The translations under genes and the position numbers were made by a program. This document shows positions 29,267-38,781 of a stretch of 64,000 bases of DNA, one piece after another. This DNA comes from Blastopirellula marina DSM 3645 (GTDB lineage: Bacteria > Planctomycetota > Planctomycetia > Pirellulales > Pirellulaceae): NCBI RefSeq assembly GCF_000153105.1, contig NZ_CH672376.1, positions 3,425,148 to 3,489,147 of the forward strand, read 5' to 3'. The notes under the pieces were generated by a model, which saw only the letters and a program-made list of their open reading frames with translations, ran no database searches and had not been told where the DNA came from. Position 1 is the stretch's first letter. Every line of letters begins with the position of its first letter.

Positions 29267-31345
29267 ATGCCGTCCGGGACATCGCGTCGTCAGTTTCTCC
29301 ATTCCGCCTCCGTCGCCACCCTAGGAGCAGCGATCGCACAGCAGTGGTGGGCCAGCGGAGCTGTCGCCCAGCCGCAGCCGACAGAAATGGCGCCGCTCAA
29401 CCGGTTTCCCCGGATGATGCAGGAGTACTACGTCGACCGGATGCGCGCGTTTCACGACAAACGTATCACACGGCTAGACGCGATTGAAACCAAGGAAGAC
29501 GCCATCGCGTATGTGAAGTCGTGCCAAGAACGCGTTCGAGAATGCTTGGGCCCCCAACCAGAGCGGACTCCGCTCAAACCGCAGATCACGGGAGTTATCG
29601 AGCGGGACGGATATCGCATTGAAAAATTGATCTTTGAAAGCCGCCCCGGTTTTTTCGTCACGTCTAACCTGTACGTCCCCACGAATATCGAAGGGCCGCG
29701 TCCCGCGGTGGTTGGCACGTGCGGACATTCGCACAACGGCAAAGCCGAAGCAGCCTATCAGTCGTTCTCGCAAGGGCTCGCTAGAAAAGGCTATGTCTGC
29801 TTGATCTTCGATCCCATCGGACAAGGAGAGCGACTTCAGTATGTCAATGAACATCTCAAATCGCATGTCGGCGTCGGGGTTCAAGAACATCTGCTGGCCG
29901 GAAATCAAAAGTTTTTGGTGGGCGAATCGTTCAGCATGTGGCGCGCCTGGGACGGCATGCGGGCGCTCGACTATCTACTGACGCGCGACGAAGTCGACCC
30001 GGCGCAGATCGGCGTGACAGGCAACTCAGGCGGCGGCACGATGACCACGTTGCTCAGCGGGATCGACCCACGCTGGGCGATGTCGGCTCCGTCCTGTTAT
30101 GTAACCTCATTCGTCCGAAACCTGGAGAATGAGTTGCCCGCCGATACCGAACAATGTCCTCCCAACGCGCTCGCGCTGGGACTCGATCATGAGGACTTTT
30201 TGGCCGCCCTGGCTCCCAAACCGGTGATTATTCTGGCCAAGGAACAAGATTTCTTCGACGTTCGCGGCGCTGAAGCGGCTTACGTTCGACTCAAACGTCT
30301 GTACGGAAAGTTGGGAAAAGAAGAGAACATTGGACTTTTTGTCGGCCCCACGCGTCACGGATTCACGCAAGAGAATCGCGAAGCAATGTATGGCTGGTTC
30401 AACGGCGTGACCGGAATTGACAACGGACCGGCCGAGCCTGACTTGACGATCGAAAAGGACGAAACTCTCTGGTGCGTTCCCGAAGGCCAGGTCAGTCAGC
30501 TGAACTCAAAGACGGTTCAGCAGTTTACCCGAGAGAAGGCGCAGACGCTCGCCCAACAGCGAGGCGAAGTCGCTGCTCATGAACTAAAAACGTTGGTAAA
30601 ACATTGGCTCGGCGATCGAAATCCGCCCACCGACCCGCACTATCGAATTCTCCGCAATCGGCGTGATCGCCAGTATCCGCGCAAGTATTTTGCGTCCTAT
30701 GCCGTTGAGTCCGAGCCCGGCGTCCAGGCAATCGTCTATCGGATCAGTGACGATTGGCACTTCTCACGCCCGGCCAAAGGCTCGAAGCAGGCCGTCTTGT
30801 ACGTATCACATCACTCGGCGGATGCGGAGCTGCGCGAGAATGAGTTGCTCGCCCAAACTATCGGCGAAAATCCAAACGTGCCGGTCTACACGCTCGATGT
30901 CCGCGGCGTAGGAGAATCACAGCCCAATACGGCCGATGTGAACTCCTACCTCAGCGCCTACGGTTGCGACTTTCTCTACGCAATTCATGGAGTCATGTTC
31001 GGCGACGCTTATCCACGTCAGCGGACGTTCGATGTGCTGACGGTGTTGAACTGGTTAAATACATTCGATCATCAAGAGATTCACCTGATCGCCAACGGCT
31101 GGGGAGCCATCCCGTCCACGTTCGCCGCGGTTCTCCACCCCAGCGTCAAACGGGTCACGCTGCAGCACGCGCTGACATCGTACACGGACCTCGCCGCCGC
31201 CGAGGACTACGAGTGGCCGCTCTCAGCCATGACGCCCGACATCCTTCAACAGTTTGATCTGCCAGATTGCTATCGATATCTAAAATCGAAAGGGTTGAAA
31301 CAAATTGACCCCTGGGGCCCCAAGGCAGGCAAAATGGACTCCTGA
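29267..31345 (+). CDS. Tat-exported acetylxylan-esterase-like protein with degenerate second hydrolase domain
   Basis: 692 residues from the ATG at 29267 (TGGAG upstream); a longer reading from 29159 is not supported. The N-terminus is a Tat signal with SRRQFLH. The first domain (about 50-400) is an alpha/beta hydrolase of the acetylxylan esterase/cephalosporin deacetylase type: nucleophile elbow GNSGGG (Ser254), a following aspartate in DFFDVRG and a histidine in TRHGF. A second hydrolase-like fold follows (about 480-670; YTLDVRGVGESQ), but the elbow reads IANGWGAIP without serine, so this half is probably inactive. The protein is exported folded and should remove acyl groups from polysaccharides. 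Encoded 213 bp after the lyase gene. Confidence 0.85.
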   Translation: MPSGTSRRQFLHSASVATLGAAIAQQWWASGAVAQPQPTEMAPLNRFPRMMQEYYVDRMRAFHDKRITRLDAIETKEDAIAYVKSCQERVRECLGPQPERTPLKPQITGVIERDGYRIEKLIFESRPGFFVTSNLYVPTNIEGPRPAVVGTCGHSHNGKAEAAYQSFSQGLARKGYVCLIFDPIGQGERLQYVNEHLKSHVGVGVQEHLLAGNQKFLVGESFSMWRAWDGMRALDYLLTRDEVDPAQIGVTGNSGGGTMTTLLSGIDPRWAMSAPSCYVTSFVRNLENELPADTEQCPPNALALGLDHEDFLAALAPKPVIILAKEQDFFDVRGAEAAYVRLKRLYGKLGKEENIGLFVGPTRHGFTQENREAMYGWFNGVTGIDNGPAEPDLTIEKDETLWCVPEGQVSQLNSKTVQQFTREKAQTLAQQRGEVAAHELKTLVKHWLGDRNPPTDPHYRILRNRRDRQYPRKYFASYAVESEPGVQAIVYRISDDWHFSRPAKGSKQAVLYVSHHSADAELRENELLAQTIGENPNVPVYTLDVRGVGESQPNTADVNSYLSAYGCDFLYAIHGVMFGDAYPRQRTFDVLTVLNWLNTFDHQEIHLIANGWGAIPSTFAAVLHPSVKRVTLQHALTSYTDLAAAEDYEWPLSAMTPDILQQFDLPDCYRYLKSKGLKQIDPWGPKAGKMDS

Positions 31346-31552
31346 TGTGCGGCGCCCCGAAGCGGTCAGTTTAAGGGTATGAAGGATTCGTCGTTACTAT
31401 CGATCGCGGCGATTCGGACTCTCCAATTGCCAATTTCATCGCGGCCTGATTATCCTAGATATAAGACGCTTGGTAATTTCACAGAGAAAACTTCGCTTGT
31501 CTCCCTAGGCGACGAAGTTTCCGTACCCCAACTCTTTTTTCCGGTCGCCATT

Positions 31553-32113
31553 TTGACGAAGAGTGACGTAACTCAGATCCTGAATGCGCTCCATCAAGGA
31601 GAGCGGATTGCGGCGGAGCAGTTGTTGCCGCTCGTCTATGAAGAATTGCGGAAGCTGGCCGGCAGCAAGATGGCGCAGGAAGTCGTCGATCACACATTAC
31701 AGCCAACCGCACTGGTGCACGAAGCCTATTTGCGTCTCGTCGGGAATGGAGGAAACTGGGAAAATCGTGGCCATTTTTTTGCGGCGGCCGCCGAAGCGAT
31801 GCGTCGCATTCTGATCGAGGAGGCGCGACGGCGGGCCAGCATCAAGCGGGGAGGCGATCGCGCCATTGTAGAACTGCCCGACAACCTGATCGGCGACCGT
31901 CAAAACCAGAGCGAATCAATTCTGGCCCTCGACGAGGCGCTGCAGAAGTTGGAAGTCGCCGATCCTGACTCCTACAAGCTGGTGATGCTACGTTATTTTG
32001 GCGGGCTCACCGTAGACGAGGCGGCCGCTGCTTTGGGGGTTTCTCCCCGCACCGCCAAACGCCACTGGAGTTTCGCTCGGGCCTGGTTGCAGCGAGAAAT
32101 CGAGCGAAACTGA
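31553..32113 (+). CDS. ECF RNA polymerase sigma factor, planctomycete type, kinase-linked
   Basis: The family-like sequence begins at the TTG at 31553, giving 186 residues, the usual length; the frame is open back to an ATG at 31379, but those 58 residues have no sigma-factor character and no good ribosome site. Region 2 is seen as LVYEELRKLAGSKM through GHFFAAAAEAMRRILIEEARRR; region 4 is LRYFGGLTVDEAAAALGVSPRTAKRHW. It directs RNA polymerase to a specific promoter set. The downstream Ser/Thr kinase begins 125 bp later, the arrangement known for planctomycete ECF-STK groups. I am unsure of the start. Confidence 0.85.
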   Translation: MTKSDVTQILNALHQGERIAAEQLLPLVYEELRKLAGSKMAQEVVDHTLQPTALVHEAYLRLVGNGGNWENRGHFFAAAAEAMRRILIEEARRRASIKRGGDRAIVELPDNLIGDRQNQSESILALDEALQKLEVADPDSYKLVMLRYFGGLTVDEAAAALGVSPRTAKRHWSFARAWLQREIERN

Positions 32114-32238
32114 GACGATCGGCATGTTTTCTGGCACTCCCTCTCCCTGCTTTTCGCATTGCTAATTGGACGGTTCCAGCAGGAGCCAGCCCGTCTCTTC
32201 GCCGTTCGAATTCCTTGCGTGAAGAATCAGCCGTTTCG

Positions 32239-34644
32239 ATGACCATCGAGCGAGAAAAGTCGATCTTTTTAGCGGCGCTGGAGCATTCCAGCGACCGTGA
32301 GAGGGCCGAATTTCTCGTTCAACAATGCCAGGGCGATCTGGCCATGCAAGCGTCGATCGAACAGCTGATCGCCGCGCATGACCGGTCGGTCAACGTGCTC
32401 GACCAGGAAACCGACGACCGCGTCTATCTCCAGCAACAAGTCAAATCGGCCGCGAAGGCGATCGCTTTGAACGCGAACTGGGGAAGCGACAACTCGGGGC
32501 CCGCGCTCGAGTCGGATGCGGCGGAGCACGAATTTATTGACAACTACTTGCTGCTGGAGAAATTGGGCGAAGGGGGATTTGGTCAGGTTTACGTCGCCGA
32601 GCAAAGAGTCCCCGTCCGCCGTCGCGTCGCGATCAAACTGTTGAAATCGGGTCTGCTGTCTCGCGACTCTGTCGCCCGATTTGAAGCCGAGCGTCAAGCT
32701 TTGGCGATGATGGATCATCCGAACATCGCGCGCATCTTCGATGCAGGGACGACGGCGGCGGATCAGCCTTACTTTGTGATGGAACTGGTGCGCGGCGTCC
32801 ATATCACCACGTTTTGTCAGCAGCAAAGCATGCCGGTCGGTGGACGTCTGCGACTGTTTGTCGACGTTTGCCATGCCGTTCAGCACGCGCATCAAAAAGG
32901 GATTATTCATCGCGACTTGAAACCGTCGAACGTGTTGGTGACGCTGCACGACGTCGCGCCAGTCGCCAAGGTGATCGATTTTGGCGTGGCGAAGGCGCTC
33001 AACGAGCCTTTGACCGAGAAAACGATCTATACTCGCTTCGCCCAGATGATCGGCACGCCGATGTACATGAGCCCCGAGCAAGCCGAAATGAATGCGCTGG
33101 ATGTCGATACGCGAAGCGACATCTATTCGTTAGGCGTTCTACTGTACGAACTGCTGACAGAAACAACGCCTTTCGATCAAAAACGTCTGCAAACCGCGAC
33201 GTTTGACGAGATGCGACGGATGATTCGCGAAGAAGACCCGCCGCGCCCCAGTGCGCGTCTCACGGCCTGTAATCAAGCGGCGGCGATGGTCCGCGATCCC
33301 AGAGCGCTGAACCTGCGCTCTCGCGCCAGTGAACTGCGAGGGGATCTTGATTGGATCGTGATGAAGGCGCTCGAGAAGGATCGCCGCCGCCGGTACGAAA
33401 CGGCCTCGGATTTGGCGCGCGACGTCCAGCGATATCTTGATCAACAGCCCGTGGTGGCGCGTCCTCCCTCACATTGGTATCGTCTGACGCGATTCGCGCG
33501 GCGCAACAAGGTCGCCTTTGTATCGACCCTGCTGATTCTGTTGTCATTGATCGGCGGCACGGTGATCAGCACCTGGCAAGCGATCGTCGCCACCCAGGCG
33601 CAGCGCGAAACTGAAAAGTTTCGCCAAGAAGCGGTCGCTTCGGTCGAGCATTTGAAAGAGGCGAACGTTTTGCTGGATAGCGCTCGGGCCAATACGGACG
33701 AGCAACGTTGGGCGTTGGCGCAAGCTCAATACACGAGAGCGACGCAGTTGCAGCCGCAGCATTATCTGACTTGGTCTGGCCGAGGTTCGTTGTACGCTCG
33801 CGTCGGCGCCTTCAATGCGTCGGCGGCGGACTACGCTCGGGCGCTTTCTTTAGGAGCCCCTGCAAATAATCCGGCTTGGTGGGGAGTCCCGCAGCTTTGT
33901 CTGCACGCAAACGATCAAACCGCTTATTTGAATATCTGTCGGGAACTGCGGAGCCAATTGGCGACGACCGACGACCATGGCCAAGTCGCGTTTAATATTC
34001 GCGGCCTCTGCCTACGTCCGTTGGGCGACGACGAAGCGCGTTTGCTTACCAAGCGGATGGACGCAATTTTACAAAGCGAGGAAGATCACCCGTGGATGCG
34101 TGGGCTTCCCTTCGCGGACGATCATCCTTCTCCCCCGCGAGACCATGGTCACTTTCCGATGCCCTTTGCGGGCGGAGGACCTCCCGGCTTTCGCGGTCCC
34201 CCAGGTATGATGCGCGAAATCGGTATTTATGTCACCGGCCTGGCCTACTACCGCAGTGGGCAGCCAGCACGAGCAATCGAACTGCTCCAAGAGTTTGCCG
34301 ACGCCGAGCATGACCACCCGCTCAGCGATTTGGCGTCGCCCGTTTTGGCCCTCGCGCAGCATGAATTAGGCGACCGCGACGCGGCGTTGGAAGCTTTGGA
34401 AAAGTCGCAGCAGATTATCGATCGCTGGCTCGACAATAGGGTCGTCGATTCAACCGAATCGGGAACAATTCCATGGTTTGACTTTTTGGAAATGAATATT
34501 CTTCACCGCGAGGCGTTTCAAAAGATCTACGACAGACCGTTGGCTCAAGATCGGCGATTCGAGCTGATTGAATCCCACGCTCGAGCCTTGCTGATGGGCG
34601 GCAACGCGACCGATGCGCCAACGCTTTCTCCCGCTCGCAGGTAA
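32239..34644 (+). CDS. Membrane-anchored Ser/Thr protein kinase with TPR-like sensor
   Basis: 801 residues from ATG 32239 (a TTG at 32215 is possible). About 1-100 is a helical N-terminal region. The kinase domain (about 104-400) has an intact glycine loop GEGGFGQVY, VAIK lysine, HRDLKPSN catalytic loop, DFG and APE-like MSPEQA. A membrane helix lies at about 435-460, followed by an extracytoplasmic helical TPR-like region with a short G/P/H-rich insert near residues 640-660. It is a eukaryotic-type Hanks kinase that phosphorylates Ser/Thr; the neighbouring sigma factor is the likely partner. Length and topology fit planctomycete STK families. Confidence 0.92.
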   Translation: MTIEREKSIFLAALEHSSDRERAEFLVQQCQGDLAMQASIEQLIAAHDRSVNVLDQETDDRVYLQQQVKSAAKAIALNANWGSDNSGPALESDAAEHEFIDNYLLLEKLGEGGFGQVYVAEQRVPVRRRVAIKLLKSGLLSRDSVARFEAERQALAMMDHPNIARIFDAGTTAADQPYFVMELVRGVHITTFCQQQSMPVGGRLRLFVDVCHAVQHAHQKGIIHRDLKPSNVLVTLHDVAPVAKVIDFGVAKALNEPLTEKTIYTRFAQMIGTPMYMSPEQAEMNALDVDTRSDIYSLGVLLYELLTETTPFDQKRLQTATFDEMRRMIREEDPPRPSARLTACNQAAAMVRDPRALNLRSRASELRGDLDWIVMKALEKDRRRRYETASDLARDVQRYLDQQPVVARPPSHWYRLTRFARRNKVAFVSTLLILLSLIGGTVISTWQAIVATQAQRETEKFRQEAVASVEHLKEANVLLDSARANTDEQRWALAQAQYTRATQLQPQHYLTWSGRGSLYARVGAFNASAADYARALSLGAPANNPAWWGVPQLCLHANDQTAYLNICRELRSQLATTDDHGQVAFNIRGLCLRPLGDDEARLLTKRMDAILQSEEDHPWMRGLPFADDHPSPPRDHGHFPMPFAGGGPPGFRGPPGMMREIGIYVTGLAYYRSGQPARAIELLQEFADAEHDHPLSDLASPVLALAQHELGDRDAALEALEKSQQIIDRWLDNRVVDSTESGTIPWFDFLEMNILHREAFQKIYDRPLAQDRRFELIESHARALLMGGNATDAPTLSPARR

Positions 34645-34732
34645 TGTTGGCACCTTTTCTAGCCCAATCTCGCATTGAACTCTGACTGTCGACGGTCGCT
34701 TTTGACGTTTGTCCGGACCAGCCGAGAGAGAT

Positions 34733-35704
34733 ATGCAGGAATTTGCAGGCCAGGGTTTCGATCGCGCCGCTCCAAATCCAATCGACAATCAGGTGATTCC
34801 TGACCTTACGGCGTCACTAATCAATCACCTGAAAATGCGTTGTCTTGTAACGCACGTTTCGGATCTGCAGCCAGCTGCGCCGCTGACGCTGACACTCGCA
34901 GCGCCGATGTTTCACTATGTAGTCTCGGGACGTTGCCAGGTCGAACTGTCAGATCAATCCCCTGCAGTTCTCAGCGCAGGCGATCTGATTGTCGATTTTC
35001 GCAACGTTCGACAGGTCTTGCGCTCGTTTGGCGAATCTGCCGAAAGTCCCTTCGGAGAGCCGCAACCGCGCTATAACCGGATCCTATCAGGCCGGATCCA
35101 TTCGAGCGGCATCGAGATTTTACCGGGGCTTTGCAACGTTCCCCACAGCATCTTTCGTGCGGCTGAATGGGGAGATGATGGGCTCTTAGGACGGATTCTG
35201 CCGTTGATCACTCCCGAGCTAATCGGCGATCGGCAAGGAGGGATCGCCGTGGTCAACTTGATGCTGACCTTGGTGATTGTGGAAATCCTGCGCGAGCAGT
35301 TAACGACGCTGCGAGCTGACTCGACTGGCTGGCTGAAAGCGTTTCAGGATGAAGCGATCAGTCCGATCCTAGCAGCCATGCTGCGACAGCCGGAATACCC
35401 TTGGTCGGTCGAACGCTTGGCGGCCGTCAATTGCATGGCTCGCTCGACCTTTGCGCGCCGATTTCGCGAGGTGGTCGGCGAAGCTCCCATGGATGTGCTA
35501 ACCACGATTCGGATGCAAATTGCCATCGATCTGGTCAAGGCCGGCGCCAACTTGAAGGACATTGCTCGTCGTGTCGGATATGGTTCGATCCAGTCGTTAA
35601 CTTCCGCATTTCGACGAAGATTTGGCGTTTCGCCGGCACAGTTTCGCAGCAATCTGCGCGGGCCGACATCCGATCTACTCTTCTCGTCCTGGCCGCAGGA
35701 CTAG
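34733..35704 (+). CDS. AraC-family regulator with cupin-like N-terminal domain
   Basis: 323 residues from the ATG at 34733, preceded by GAGAGAG. The N-terminal half (about 20-190) has a cupin-like ligand domain of the AraC_6 type (MFHYVVSGRCQVEL; LSAGDLIV). The C-terminal ~100 residues are the AraC double helix-turn-helix: WSVERLAAVNCMARSTFARRF and LKDIARRVGYGSIQSLTSAFRRRFGVSP. Probably responds to a small molecule. The target is not clear because it ends convergently against the next gene: both stops share the CTAG at 35701-35704. Confidence 0.88.
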   Translation: MQEFAGQGFDRAAPNPIDNQVIPDLTASLINHLKMRCLVTHVSDLQPAAPLTLTLAAPMFHYVVSGRCQVELSDQSPAVLSAGDLIVDFRNVRQVLRSFGESAESPFGEPQPRYNRILSGRIHSSGIEILPGLCNVPHSIFRAAEWGDDGLLGRILPLITPELIGDRQGGIAVVNLMLTLVIVEILREQLTTLRADSTGWLKAFQDEAISPILAAMLRQPEYPWSVERLAAVNCMARSTFARRFREVVGEAPMDVLTTIRMQIAIDLVKAGANLKDIARRVGYGSIQSLTSAFRRRFGVSPAQFRSNLRGPTSDLLFSSWPQD

Positions 35705-36258
35705 GCGACTTCGTCTAGGCCCAATAAACCGGATACCAGCAGGTCCGAGATCTTGCTGGTCGTTTCGGAGTCGTCACTTTCGGATAGTCGCTCCAGCAGA
35801 TCCTGAAGAGTTTCCAACAACGTCGATTCCGTATCGGTCTCGTCTGCGCTCTCTTCGGACGTCGCGCCTGCTGGTGGTCCGCCACCGCGCGGCCCCCCAG
35901 GCGGTCTTCCACCGGTCGGCGGCCCGCCGACTGGCGCTCCACCAGCAGGCGCACCTTCGGTAGATCCCAGACGGCCTGCTAATTCCTCGGCATCTAATCC
36001 GTACTCTTCGAACACGCTGGCAATGGTTTGTTGGACCGCGGTCGCATCGGGGCGCCCTTCGCTGGAGTCAAACAACGCCGATAAAGCGTCAACCAGATCG
36101 TTTTCCAGCGAAGCCTGATCTTCCGAGCTGAGCCCTTCCGATTCTAAAACGTCGCCCAGCTGTTGTTGCAGCCCCGCTGGACGGGAAGATTTTTGACTGC
36201 CGTCGGTCGCCTGTAAGTTGTAGATGGACGCTGACTGCGCGCCTTGGATGGTTGTCAT
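35701..36258 (-). CDS. Acidic protein with Gly/Pro-rich linker, function unknown
   Basis: 185 residues, acidic (many E/D/S). Two helical halves (about 28-97 and 140-185) flank a Gly/Pro/Ala-rich linker (about 98-133) with GG-P spacing. No signal peptide, membrane segment or metal site seen. The first half has EF-hand-like helices but no canonical calcium loop. The start at 36258 has a weak GAGA site. I do not recognise the family. The coding character is good and the orientation is opposite to both neighbours. Confidence 0.65.
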   Translation of the reverse strand: MTTIQGAQSASIYNLQATDGSQKSSRPAGLQQQLGDVLESEGLSSEDQASLENDLVDALSALFDSSEGRPDATAVQQTIASVFEEYGLDAEELAGRLGSTEGAPAGGAPVGGPPTGGRPPGGPRGGGPPAGATSEESADETDTESTLLETLQDLLERLSESDDSETTSKISDLLVSGLLGLDEVA

Positions 36259-36547
36259 GTCGGATCTCGCTTCAATCTTGCGAAGTTACGAATGGAGCCC
36301 CACGCATCAGATTGAAATGCATGGATCGTCTACTTACTAAGATCGGACATTCACCATGCCGAGCGTAGCATCCAGCGTCTCAAACTGCATCGCTAGAGTC
36401 TCATTCAACGACATTTCGGAGAGTTCGGCGATTTCGGCGGCGCCAAGTTTCGCAAAAGCGTTGGCACGATCGACGCGTTAATCTCGCATTGGAGGTTGTG
36501 AGTCATTCTTCTCCCCTTGTCACTCAAACTGGGAGCCGCTTTTTCCC

Positions 36548-38683
36548 ATGGCCTACCGTACTCCTGCAGTCATCACTCTTCTCGTGCTGGCCTTGTTATC
36601 GCGCGGCGCCAACGCCGAAACGACCAGCGATCCACCTTTGAAAGCCCCCCGGGACGGCGTCTCGCTCCACAAGCCGACGGCGCTTCCCGGCTATTCATTA
36701 ATCGCTCCGTTGAATTCGACGAGCACCTATCTCGTGGATATGGATGGGCGAGTCGTCCATCAATGGAAAAGCGATTTCACGCCGGCATTGAGCGCCTACC
36801 TGTTAGAAAACGGTCACCTACTTCGCCCCGCCGCGCAGCGCGGCGGCGGCTTTGGCGGACCAGGCGCCGGCGGTCGAATTCAAGAATTTGATTGGGACGG
36901 AGAATTGGTTTGGGACTACTCCTTTGCAGGAAGCAAGCTGCGTCCTCATCACGACATCTGCCCGTTACCCAACGGCAACGTTTTGGTCGTCGCCTCCGAC
37001 CCCAAGACCGCCGAAGAATCGCTCGCCATGGGCCGCCGCGCCGAGCTCGTCACCGAGCAACTTTTGCCTGACTGCATTCTTGAAATTAAGCCAACCGGCC
37101 CAACGACCGGTGAGATCGTTTGGCGATGGCGCGCCTGGGATCACTTGGTGCAGGACGCCGATCCGTTGAAGCCTGGGTATGGAGATGTTTCTGAACATCC
37201 CGAGTTGATCGACGTCAACTTCTCGACCGCGATGATGGACCGCATGATGCAAGATCCCGCCCAGCTCGCAAAACTCCGTTCGCTCGGCTATGTCGGCGGC
37301 GGAACGGCCGCAGACAAGCCGGCCGGCGGGGAAGCAAAGCAGCGAGAATCAGGTCGCGATCCGCAGCCCGACGATCAACGTCCAGGTCACGATGGGCACG
37401 GGCCAAGGGGCGGCGACTGGATGCACGTCAACTCGGTGGCGTACAACCAGAAATTGGATCAAATCATGATCAGCGTGCATGAGTTCAGCGAAGTTTGGAT
37501 CATTGACCATAGCACCACGACGAAGGAAGCCGCCGCGCATTCCGGCGGCAAGAGCGGCCGCGGCGGCGATTTGCTCTATCGCTGGGGGAACCCCCGCGTC
37601 TATCGATCAGGATCGAACGTCGATCAGCGACTCTTCGCGCAGCATTGTGCGCACTGGATCGCGGATGGACTTCCCGGCGCCGGCGATATGCTCGTTTTTA
37701 ACAACGGTCTGGGACGTCAGGATGGTGCGTATTCCAGCGTCGACCAAATTGTCTTGCCGCTCAACCGTCAGGGACTGTACGACAAAGAAGAATATTTGGC
37801 CTATGGCCCGACGGAAGCGAAGTGGACCTTCCATGATCCGGCCAAATCCGATTTTTACTCGATGATGATCTCGGGAGCGCAACGTTTGTCCAACGGCAAT
37901 ACGTTTGTTTGCTCCGGCGCCCAAGCGATGCTCTTTGAAGTAACGCCGGATAACGAAGTTGTCTGGGTGCTCAAAGTTCCCGGCGGCGGAATGGGTGGGC
38001 CTGGAGAAATGCGGCCGGGCCAGCTGGTCCCAGAGTTTCTCGCACGTGACTTGGCCATTTCTGACGAACAGCAATCGACGATTCTCAAGTTGCAAACGAA
38101 GGTTGACGCCAAGCTAGAAACCCTCCTTTCAGACGACCAGCGCAAATCGTTGCAACAGCCGCCGATGCTTGGCTTCGCTGGTCCAGGCGGACCTCGAGCT
38201 CCCGGCGGCGGACCTGGCGCTCCTGGAGGGCGACGTGGATTTCAACCGCCGACGATCGGTGAGGTGATCCCTCGCTTCGTTTTAGCAGGACTAGATCTCA
38301 ACGAGGATCAAACGGAAGAATTGCAGCAACTGCAACGCCAAGTTGATCAACAACTCGCCGCCGTTTGGACCGACAAACAGAAGGCCACCTTGCAAGAGAT
38401 GGAACAACGATTCGCCGGCGGACCAGCTAACGGCCCGCTAGGTGGCTTTGGTCCCCCTCCCGGAATGCGCCCGCGTGGCGGAGATCGACAAGGTCGCCCC
38501 GATCGCGGCGGACCGGGTGGTCGCGGCGGCGGCCCCGGCGGCGTCTTCCGCGTCTATCGCTACGGAATGGACTACGCCGCGTTTGCTGGTAAAGATCTGG
38601 CGCCGCGCAAGTTGTTAACCGAAGAGATGGCCCCGGCCAGTGAGCCAAGCCAACGCGGTCCAGGGCAGCGACCTTCCAACTAG
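36548..38683 (+). CDS. Arylsulfotransferase-like secreted protein with Spy-like repeats
   Basis: 711 residues. Signal peptide at 1-20 (ending near NAE). The core (about 30-480) has the arylsulfotransferase beta-propeller pattern: TSTYLVDMDGRVVHQWKS, RPHHDICPLPNGNVLVV, DWMHVNSVAYN, and LSNGNTFVCSGAQAMLFEVT. Histidines in HHD and HVNS correspond to conserved sites. The tail (about 500-690) has two helical units of the pattern LTxxQ/DEQ...LQ...L (SDEQQSTILKLQ; NEDQTEELQQLQ), each reading like a Spy/CpxP repeat and joined by Gly/Pro-rich linkers. PQQ-free, cofactor-independent transfer of sulfate between aryl groups is the family activity; the donor here is unknown. A GGGAG site is 12 bp before the ATG. 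Confidence 0.8.
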   Translation: MAYRTPAVITLLVLALLSRGANAETTSDPPLKAPRDGVSLHKPTALPGYSLIAPLNSTSTYLVDMDGRVVHQWKSDFTPALSAYLLENGHLLRPAAQRGGGFGGPGAGGRIQEFDWDGELVWDYSFAGSKLRPHHDICPLPNGNVLVVASDPKTAEESLAMGRRAELVTEQLLPDCILEIKPTGPTTGEIVWRWRAWDHLVQDADPLKPGYGDVSEHPELIDVNFSTAMMDRMMQDPAQLAKLRSLGYVGGGTAADKPAGGEAKQRESGRDPQPDDQRPGHDGHGPRGGDWMHVNSVAYNQKLDQIMISVHEFSEVWIIDHSTTTKEAAAHSGGKSGRGGDLLYRWGNPRVYRSGSNVDQRLFAQHCAHWIADGLPGAGDMLVFNNGLGRQDGAYSSVDQIVLPLNRQGLYDKEEYLAYGPTEAKWTFHDPAKSDFYSMMISGAQRLSNGNTFVCSGAQAMLFEVTPDNEVVWVLKVPGGGMGGPGEMRPGQLVPEFLARDLAISDEQQSTILKLQTKVDAKLETLLSDDQRKSLQQPPMLGFAGPGGPRAPGGGPGAPGGRRGFQPPTIGEVIPRFVLAGLDLNEDQTEELQQLQRQVDQQLAAVWTDKQKATLQEMEQRFAGGPANGPLGGFGPPPGMRPRGGDRQGRPDRGGPGGRGGGPGGVFRVYRYGMDYAAFAGKDLAPRKLLTEEMAPASEPSQRGPGQRPSN

Positions 38684-38781
38684 GTGCGCGGTGATCGAAT
38701 CCCCAGATCCCCGCGGCACGTTGGTTGTTGCCCCGATCGTCGTGCCGTGGGGTCATTTTTTTCGCATCTCGGGAGCGTCTC

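Noticed and set aside
31379-31552. ATG at 31379 as start of the first ECF factor
   Set aside because: The 58-residue extension is not sigma-like, and a TATAAG box lies inside it; retained only as an alternative.
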